Source: Bacteroidaceae bacterium (lineage in GTDB: Bacteria > Bacteroidota > Bacteroidia > Bacteroidales > Bacteroidaceae). From it: a DNA stretch of 5,913 bases. The translations under genes and the position numbers were made by a program. Below the pieces are notes generated by a model. That model saw only the letters and a program-made list of their open reading frames with translations, ran no database searches and was not told the origin of the DNA. Position 1 is the first letter of the stretch. Every line of letters begins with the position of its first letter. This document shows, one piece after another, positions 1-3,494 of the stretch. The stretch lies in assembly GCA_017466965.1 (NCBI GenBank), contig JAFTTD010000368.1:1-5913 (forward strand), given 5' to 3'.

Positions 1-48
1 ATAGACATATATTAGTATAATGTATATTCATGTTTTTTCTAATCCATG

Positions 49-80
49 CAAAGGTAATGAAAGCACTGCGTATTACCAAA
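49..80 (-). promoter_or_regulatory. Predicted leftward Bacteroidetes-type promoter
   Basis: Read on the minus strand, TTTG (80-77) is followed after exactly 20 nt by TACCTTTG (56-49). This matches the Bacteroidetes sigma-ABfr consensus TTTG-N19-21-TAnnTTTG in every specified base. Transcription would start near base 42 and leave the window to the left, implying a divergent gene just outside. The match is seen directly; activity is inferred, and no downstream gene is visible to confirm it. Confidence 0.55.
53..77. promoter_or_regulatory. Inverted repeat GGTAAT-N13-ATTACC within the leftward promoter
   Basis: A perfect 6-bp inverted repeat has arms at 53-58 and 72-77, with centres 19 bp apart. 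It lies between and overlaps the two promoter boxes of the predicted leftward promoter. That placement suits an operator for a dimeric repressor, but a 6-bp repeat in AT-rich DNA could also be chance. No regulator gene is visible here. Confidence 0.3.
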
Positions 81-107
81 TTTATCAACTTACTATTTTA
101 AGAGGTG

Positions 108-191
108 TAAAACTCATTGGCTTTTATATAAATGTCACTGACTTTTATATATATGCCAATGCCTTATATGTAAATGTCACTGACTTTTATA
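108..191. repeat. Four contiguous 21-bp direct repeats
   Basis: Units are at 108-128, 129-149, 150-170 and 171-191 with no spacers. Units two and four are identical over all 21 bases. Unit one differs from them at 4 positions and unit three at 6. All four keep the core CAnTG-n-CTT followed by n-TAT; most changes fall outside it. A degenerate fifth unit may follow (TGCTTTTGA, about 202-210). Twenty-one bp is two helical turns, so each core would face the same side of DNA, as expected for cooperative protein binding. The block starts 27 bp beyond the leftward -33 box and ends 74 bp before the rightward -33 box. Function is unknown; a regulator-binding array is the favoured inference, and replication iterons or a minisatellite are alternatives. 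Confidence 0.85.
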
Positions 192-265
192 ACTTTTGAT
201 GTGCTTTTGAGATATTTTGTGTGTTGCGAAAATCTGTATTATTTTTGAAAAAAATATTTCTTTGT

Positions 266-297
266 TTTGCCAAATTACTAATAAATGTATATATTTG
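266..297 (+). promoter_or_regulatory. Promoter of the outer-membrane barrel gene
   Basis: TTTG at 266-269 and TATATTTG at 290-297 are separated by exactly 20 nt, a full match to the Bacteroidetes housekeeping promoter TTTG-N19-21-TAnnTTTG. Transcription should begin near base 304, giving a leader of about 23 nt before the ATG at 327. The leader is A-rich with no Shine-Dalgarno sequence, as is usual in this phylum. The 11-base core ATATATTTGTC (289-299) recurs at the promoter before base 3495. Confidence 0.75.
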
Positions 298-326
298 TCG
301 TCTAATCACAATAAAATATCATTGAT

Positions 327-956
327 ATGAAGAAATTTTACGGATTTATTTTGTTTGCCATTGCAATGGTGATGGCTATGCCTGCAAATGCGCAGTTTAA
401 GTTTGGTGTGAAAGCTGGTTTGAATGTTACTAATCCAAGCCTTTCAAAGGAAGTGATAAATGCAGACAATCGTAACGGATTCTTCGTTGGTCCTATGGTT
501 GAGTTTACTGTTCCTATTGTTGGACTTGGCGTTGATGCGGCTCTTCTCTATGACAACAAGAGCCTGAAACTTGAGAATGAAGAGAGTGGACAGAGTGTTT
601 CTGAAACACTTCACTACATTGATATTCCAATCAACGTTAAATATACTATCGGATTGGGTAGCCTTGCAAGTGTGTATGCCGCTACAGGTCCTCAGTTCTC
701 ATATAATATAGGCGGAAAGAATATCTTGAAGCAGAGCTATGCACTCAACAAGTCTGATTTCAGCTGGAACATTGGTGCAGGTATCAAGGTGCTTCGCCAT
801 ATTCAGGTAGGCTATAACTATAATATCGCTCTCGGCAATACGGGTGAAGTGAAAGAGGACGGTGCGTTCAATACTGTTCTTGGCGTTGCTAAGGATGCTT
901 TGAAGAAGGATTTCAAGAGCAATACTCACCAGATTTCTATTGCGTATATTTTTTAA
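327..956 (+). CDS. Secreted outer-membrane beta-barrel protein, porin family (OMP_b-brl_2-like)
   Basis: The 209-residue product carries a Sec signal peptide: basic MKK, a hydrophobic core from residues 4 to 18, and an A-N-A cleavage site after residue 22. The mature protein begins QFKFGVKAGLNVTN, the hallmark start of the Bacteroidetes 'fGvkaGlN' barrel family (PF13568-like). Alternating polar and hydrophobic strands follow, including family-typical blocks such as YIDIPINVKY (about 97-106) and GAGIKV (about 150-155). It ends in an aromatic residue (IAYIF), consistent with a terminal strand recognised by the BAM machinery. The barrel is probably of about eight strands in the outer membrane. 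Ligand or partner is not predictable. The start is supported by the signal peptide and the promoter 30 bp upstream. It has its own promoter and terminator, so it is probably monocistronic. The barrel family is confident; the exact role is unknown. Confidence 0.88.
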   Translation: MKKFYGFILFAIAMVMAMPANAQFKFGVKAGLNVTNPSLSKEVINADNRNGFFVGPMVEFTVPIVGLGVDAALLYDNKSLKLENEESGQSVSETLHYIDIPINVKYTIGLGSLASVYAATGPQFSYNIGGKNILKQSYALNKSDFSWNIGAGIKVLRHIQVGYNYNIALGNTGEVKEDGAFNTVLGVAKDALKKDFKSNTHQISIAYIF

Positions 957-969
957 GTAATTCAATTTC

Positions 970-1012
970 CGCAAGTTGAAGGGAGTTACAGAGGCTCAGA
1001 CGAATACTTGCG
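970..1012. repeat. Long-range inverted repeat downstream of the barrel gene
   Basis: CGCAAGT (970-976) and ACTTGCG (1006-1012) are perfect complements. Pairing extends by TTT (966-968) with AAA (1013-1015) if C969 bulges out. The 29-nt loop shows no strong internal stem. A second small hairpin, TTAGAT (1017-1022) with ATCTAA (1031-1036), follows and overlaps the base of the terminator stem. These may fold the mRNA 3' end; no function is demonstrated. Confidence 0.4.
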
Positions 1013-1034
1013 AAACTTAGATGATTTATAATCT

Positions 1035-1067
1035 AAAGCGAGTCACTTTCTATGGTGACTCGTTTTG
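1035..1067 (+). terminator. Intrinsic terminator after the barrel gene
   Basis: CGAGTCAC (1039-1046) pairs perfectly with GTGACTCG (1055-1062) across an 8-nt loop. The stem extends outwards by a G-U pair and three A-U pairs (AAA 1035-1037 with TTT 1064-1066). The 3' side runs straight into TTTTG. It lies about 80 bp past the stop codon at 954-956 and separates this transcript from priA. The flanking A-run could let it act from the opposite strand too. Confidence 0.8.
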
Positions 1068-1089
1068 TATAGATAAAAGCATAATGATC

Positions 1090-1121
1090 AGGTTGTAAGG
1101 TTATAAGGTTGTAAGGTAAGC
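1090..1121. repeat. Four 8-bp tandem repeats (AGGTTGTA type)
   Basis: Contiguous octamers at 1090, 1098, 1106 and 1114 read AGGTTGTA, AGGTTATA, AGGTTGTA and AGGTAAGC. The first and third are identical, the second differs by one base, and the fourth keeps only the AGGT start. The array runs into the 10-bp palindrome GTAAGCTTAC (1116-1125). It lies upstream of priA, where I find no good match to the TTTG/TAnnTTTG promoter; TAAGGTTG at 1104-1111 is a one-mismatch -7-like box but has no -33 partner. Confidence 0.7.
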
Positions 1122-1143
1122 TTACGGACTACTATAACATAAA

Positions 1144-1167
1144 AACTCAAGAACTCAAAAACTTAAA
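1144..1167. repeat. Three 8-bp tandem repeats (AACTCAAA type) just before priA
   Basis: Contiguous octamers at 1144, 1152 and 1160 read AACTCAAG, AACTCAAA and AACTTAAA, each differing from the middle one by a single base. The array ends 3 nt before the priA start codon and so forms most of its immediate leader. An A-rich, unstructured leader is compatible with Bacteroidetes translation initiation, which does not depend on a Shine-Dalgarno sequence. The period equals that of the repeats at 1090-1121. Confidence 0.65.
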
Positions 1168-1170
1168 CAC

Positions 1171-3168
1171 ATGTTTGCAGACATAATACTACCGGTGCCA
1201 TTTGACACTTTCACATACGCTGTTCCCAAGGATATGGAATGTCGTGTGGCGAGAGGGTGTCGTGTTGTTGTGCCTTTCGGTGCAAAGAAAACGCATATTG
1301 GTGTTGTTGAAAAACTGCATGACGATGCTCCGGTAGGGGTTGTGATTAAGGTAGTGAGCGAGGTACTTGACGTAACTCCGTCGGTCAGTGGAGAACAGAT
1401 AGAATTCTGGAAGTGGATGGCGGACTACTATATCTGTTCGCTTGGCGAAGTGTATAAGGCTGCATTACCGGGAGGCATGAAACAAGAGGAGGGCGGAGCA
1501 AGGAAGAAGAAAAAAGAATCTCTTTTCGCTGATTGTGAGGGCCTTGTAAATACTCTGAATCCTTCGCAGCAGAAGGCTTTTGACGAAATCTGCAAAAGCT
1601 TCACGGATAAAGACATAACATTGCTTCATGGAGTTACTTCAAGTGGAAAGACTGAAGTTTATATACATCTGATAAACAAGTGCTTGACTGAGGGAAAACA
1701 GGTCGTGTATCTGTTTCCGGAGATAGCGCTGACAACTCAAATAACAGAACGTCTGAAGAAAGTTTTTGGTGACAGGCTGGGTGTGTATCACTCAAAGTTC
1801 ACTGATAATGCACGTGTGGAAGTTTATAAAAGACAACTTTCAGGTAATCCGTATGATATAATCCTCGGAGTTCGCTCGTCTGTGTTCTTGCCGTTCAGAA
1901 ATCTTGGGCTTGTGATTATAGACGAAGAACATGAAACGTCGTACAAGCAGCAGGACCCTGCGCCAAGATACCATGCGCGAGGAGCGGCTATAATGCTGGC
2001 GCGCCAGCTTGGTGCCAAAACCCTTCTCGGTACGGCAACGCCCTCAATAGAATCATACAGCAATGCTCGTAATGGGAGATACGGATATGTGGAACTGACT
2101 CAGCGCTACAAGGACATGAAACTGCCTGAAATATGCACTGTTGACATCAAGAGGCTGAAGCATCAGAAAAGGATGAAGGGGGCTTTTTCGCAGACTCTCG
2201 TTGAAGAGATAGAACGGGCCCTTGCAAACAAAGAGCAGGTGATATTGTTTCAGAACAGAAGAGGCTATTCGCCATTTATAGAGTGCAAGAATTGTGGATG
2301 GGTGCCACGCTGTGAGCACTGTGATGTGAGCCTCACATATCATAAGAGAACAGGAATGCTTTCATGTCATTATTGCGGACATACGTACGGAATACCGGTG
2401 AGGTGCCCGCAGTGTGAAGAGGGGGAGTTTATGAGTGTCGGGCTTGGAACTGAAAAGGTGGAAGATGAAATAAAGAAACTATTCCCTGATGCAGTGACGC
2501 AGAGGATGGACCTTGATACAGCTCGTACAAGAAGCGCATACGAACGAATAATTTCAGAGTTTGCAGACCATAAGAGCGATATACTCATAGGGACGCAGAT
2601 GGTGTCGAAAGGCCTTGACTTTGATAATGTGAGTGTTGTAGGCATACTCGATGCTGACACTATGCTTAATATGCCCGATTTCAGAAGTCATGAGCGCGCA
2701 TTCCATGTTATTGCACAAGTGGCAGGACGTGCAGGAAGAAAGAACCATGCGGGAAAAGTAGTGCTTCAGACAAGAAGTGCTGATTCGGACATCATAACGC
2801 AAGTAGTGGCAAACGACTATGTCTCAATGTATAATAACCAGATGGCTGAACGTCGTCTGTTCCGTTATCCGCCATTCCATCGCCTGATATATGTGTATAT
2901 GAAACATCGTGACAATCAGCGCGTTGAACAGTTGGCTTCCATCATGGCTGACAGATTGCGTTTGGTCTTTGGCGACAGAGTGCTCGGACCGGATTGTCCC
3001 CCTGTTGGCAGAGTGCAATCTCTTTTTATACGCAAAATAATACTAAAAATAGAAATTGGCGCTTCTATATATAAGGTGCGCACATTATTGAAGGATATTC
3101 GCAGGGAAATACTGTCCCTTCCTCTTGCCAATTCTCTGAACATATATTTTGATGTTGACCCTATGTAG
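1171..3168 (+). CDS. priA: Primosomal protein N' (PriA), 3'-5' replication-restart helicase, apparently without a winged-helix domain
   Basis: PriA is a superfamily 2 DNA helicase that recognises stalled or repaired forks and reloads the replicative helicase. The 665 residues show the N-terminal 3'-end-binding domain (1-103, ADIILPVPFDTFTYAVP, closing with SLGEVYKAALPGG). Next come Walker A (G154 to T161, GVTSSGKT), DEEH (251-254), an aromatic-rich loop (SYKQQ to RYHAR, 257-270) and motif III GTATP (287-291). Eight cysteines binding two zinc ions follow (372, 375, 381, 384, 399, 402, 412, 415), then GTQMVSKG (474-481), QVAGRAGR (516-523) and the usual C-terminal DVDP. The start is fixed by the family N-terminus. 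Only about 26 residues, including a basic RKKKK stretch, separate the N-terminal domain from the first helicase lobe (LNPSQQ, 129). E. coli PriA (732 residues) has a winged helix there. Codon use is mixed (many ATA, AGA and AGG), as for a modestly expressed housekeeping gene. Confidence 0.97.
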   Translation: MFADIILPVPFDTFTYAVPKDMECRVARGCRVVVPFGAKKTHIGVVEKLHDDAPVGVVIKVVSEVLDVTPSVSGEQIEFWKWMADYYICSLGEVYKAALPGGMKQEEGGARKKKKESLFADCEGLVNTLNPSQQKAFDEICKSFTDKDITLLHGVTSSGKTEVYIHLINKCLTEGKQVVYLFPEIALTTQITERLKKVFGDRLGVYHSKFTDNARVEVYKRQLSGNPYDIILGVRSSVFLPFRNLGLVIIDEEHETSYKQQDPAPRYHARGAAIMLARQLGAKTLLGTATPSIESYSNARNGRYGYVELTQRYKDMKLPEICTVDIKRLKHQKRMKGAFSQTLVEEIERALANKEQVILFQNRRGYSPFIECKNCGWVPRCEHCDVSLTYHKRTGMLSCHYCGHTYGIPVRCPQCEEGEFMSVGLGTEKVEDEIKKLFPDAVTQRMDLDTARTRSAYERIISEFADHKSDILIGTQMVSKGLDFDNVSVVGILDADTMLNMPDFRSHERAFHVIAQVAGRAGRKNHAGKVVLQTRSADSDIITQVVANDYVSMYNNQMAERRLFRYPPFHRLIYVYMKHRDNQRVEQLASIMADRLRLVFGDRVLGPDCPPVGRVQSLFIRKIILKIEIGASIYKVRTLLKDIRREILSLPLANSLNIYFDVDPM

Positions 3169-3176
3169 AGTGTCCA

Positions 3177-3221
3177 GGGGTGACGAAGAAATGGAAACAT
3201 CCTATGCATTCGTCCCCTTTT
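3177..3221 (+). terminator. Probable intrinsic terminator of priA (imperfect hairpin)
   Basis: GGGG (3177-3180) and ACGAA (3183-3187) pair with TTCGT (3209-3213) and CCCC (3214-3217), leaving a two-base TG bulge and a 21-nt loop. TTTT (3218-3221) follows at once. It begins 9 bases after the priA stop. The bulge and large loop make it weaker than a classic terminator, and the T-run is shared with the first unit of the following repeat ladder. Confidence 0.5.
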
Positions 3222-3301
3222 AACTCCCTCTTTTAACTCCTTCTTTTAACTCCTTCTTTTAACTCCTTCTTAACTCCTTAACTTCTTACCTCCTTAACTC
3301 C
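3220..3301. repeat. TTAACTCC repeat ladder with shrinking period
   Basis: The octamer TTAACTCC occurs at 3220, 3233, 3246, 3259, 3270 and 3294, with one-base variants at 3278 (TTAACTTC) and 3286 (TTACCTCC). Steps between starts are 13, 13, 13, 11, 8, 8 and 8 bp: the first four units are spaced by a five-base C/T-rich linker, and the last ones abut. The pattern looks like repeated slippage or unequal copying of a simple sequence. No coding potential is visible. A phase-variable spacer is conceivable but it is distant from the promoter. Confidence 0.85.
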
Positions 3302-3346
3302 TCCTCCTTCCTTATAACCCTCCAATTAATCATAGAAAACGGCTCG

Positions 3347-3383
3347 TTTTTTTGCTTTTTTTTCACTTTTTGGCACTTTTTTT
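3347..3383. promoter_or_regulatory. Helically phased T-tracts upstream of the surface-protein promoter
   Basis: T-runs of 7, 8, 5 and 7 bases lie at 3347-3353, 3356-3363, 3367-3371 and 3377-3383. Their centres are about 9.5, 9.5 and 11 bp apart, close to one helical turn. In-phase A/T tracts of this kind are known to bend DNA and, upstream of a promoter, can raise its activity or bind nucleoid proteins. The block ends 8 bp before the -33 element. Bending is inferred, not measured. Confidence 0.55.
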
Positions 3384-3391
3384 GCGATTTA

Positions 3392-3423
3392 ATTGCATTT
3401 CCCGTTTAATATGAATATATTTG
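3392..3423 (+). promoter_or_regulatory. Promoter of the large modular surface-protein gene
   Basis: TATATTTG (3416-3423) is an exact Bacteroidetes -7 box. Twenty nt upstream lies ATTG (3392-3395), matching three of four bases of the TTTG -33 element. Transcription should start near 3430, leaving a 65-nt U-rich leader. The 11-base core ATATATTTGTC (3415-3425) is identical to the one before the barrel gene. Confidence 0.65.
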
Positions 3424-3494
3424 TCCACTTTTAATAATATGTATAAACATTAATTTTTCTATTTTTTATTTTCTAACTTTTAAAACCTATCACA

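Larger units (their letters stand above)
1..326. other. AT-rich intergenic region between apparently divergent promoters
   Basis: No convincing gene lies here on either strand. In order it holds a leftward promoter (49-80) with an inverted repeat inside it, four contiguous 21-bp repeats (108-191), a pair of CTTTTGA repeats 11 bp apart (193-199 and 204-210), and the rightward promoter of the barrel-protein gene (266-297). On the minus strand an ATG at 31-29 opens a frame that stays open to the window edge (ten codons, MNIHYTNICL). That is too short to call a gene, but it is where a leftward gene could begin. Confidence 0.7.
3169..3494. other. Intergenic region between priA and the large surface-protein gene
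   Basis: No gene is supported on either strand. From left to right it contains an imperfect terminator hairpin (3177-3221), the TTAACTCC repeat ladder (3220-3301), a short pyrimidine-rich tail to about 3323, four helically phased T-tracts (3347-3383), a promoter (3392-3423) and a U-rich leader of about 65 nt (about 3430-3494) with T-runs at 3454-3458, 3462-3467 and 3469-3472. The leader has no Shine-Dalgarno sequence. Confidence 0.75.

Noticed and set aside
108..191. Repeat block read as a CRISPR array
   Set aside because: The units are contiguous with no unique spacers, two units have 4 and 6 mismatches, the length is only 21 bp, and no cas gene is present.
699..974. Minus-strand open frame of 91 codons overlapping the barrel gene
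   Set aside because: It is antisense to the well-supported barrel gene, has no promoter match or recognisable domain, and is a chance open frame.
1116..1125. GTAAGCTTAC palindrome as an operator
   Set aside because: It is a single 10-bp palindrome formed where the octamer array ends and has no second copy nearby, so it is not supported as a regulatory site by itself.
1510..1516. AAAAAAG as a programmed frameshift site in priA
   Set aside because: The priA frame reads AAA AAA GAA, not the A AAA AAG register needed for -1 slippage. The frame continues correctly through all helicase motifs, so no frameshift is needed.
1428..3209. Several minus-strand open frames antisense to priA
   Set aside because: All overlap conserved PriA motifs, are under 100 codons, and show no family features. 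The phenylalanine, serine and cysteine runs are complements of lysine- and glutamate-rich coding sequence.
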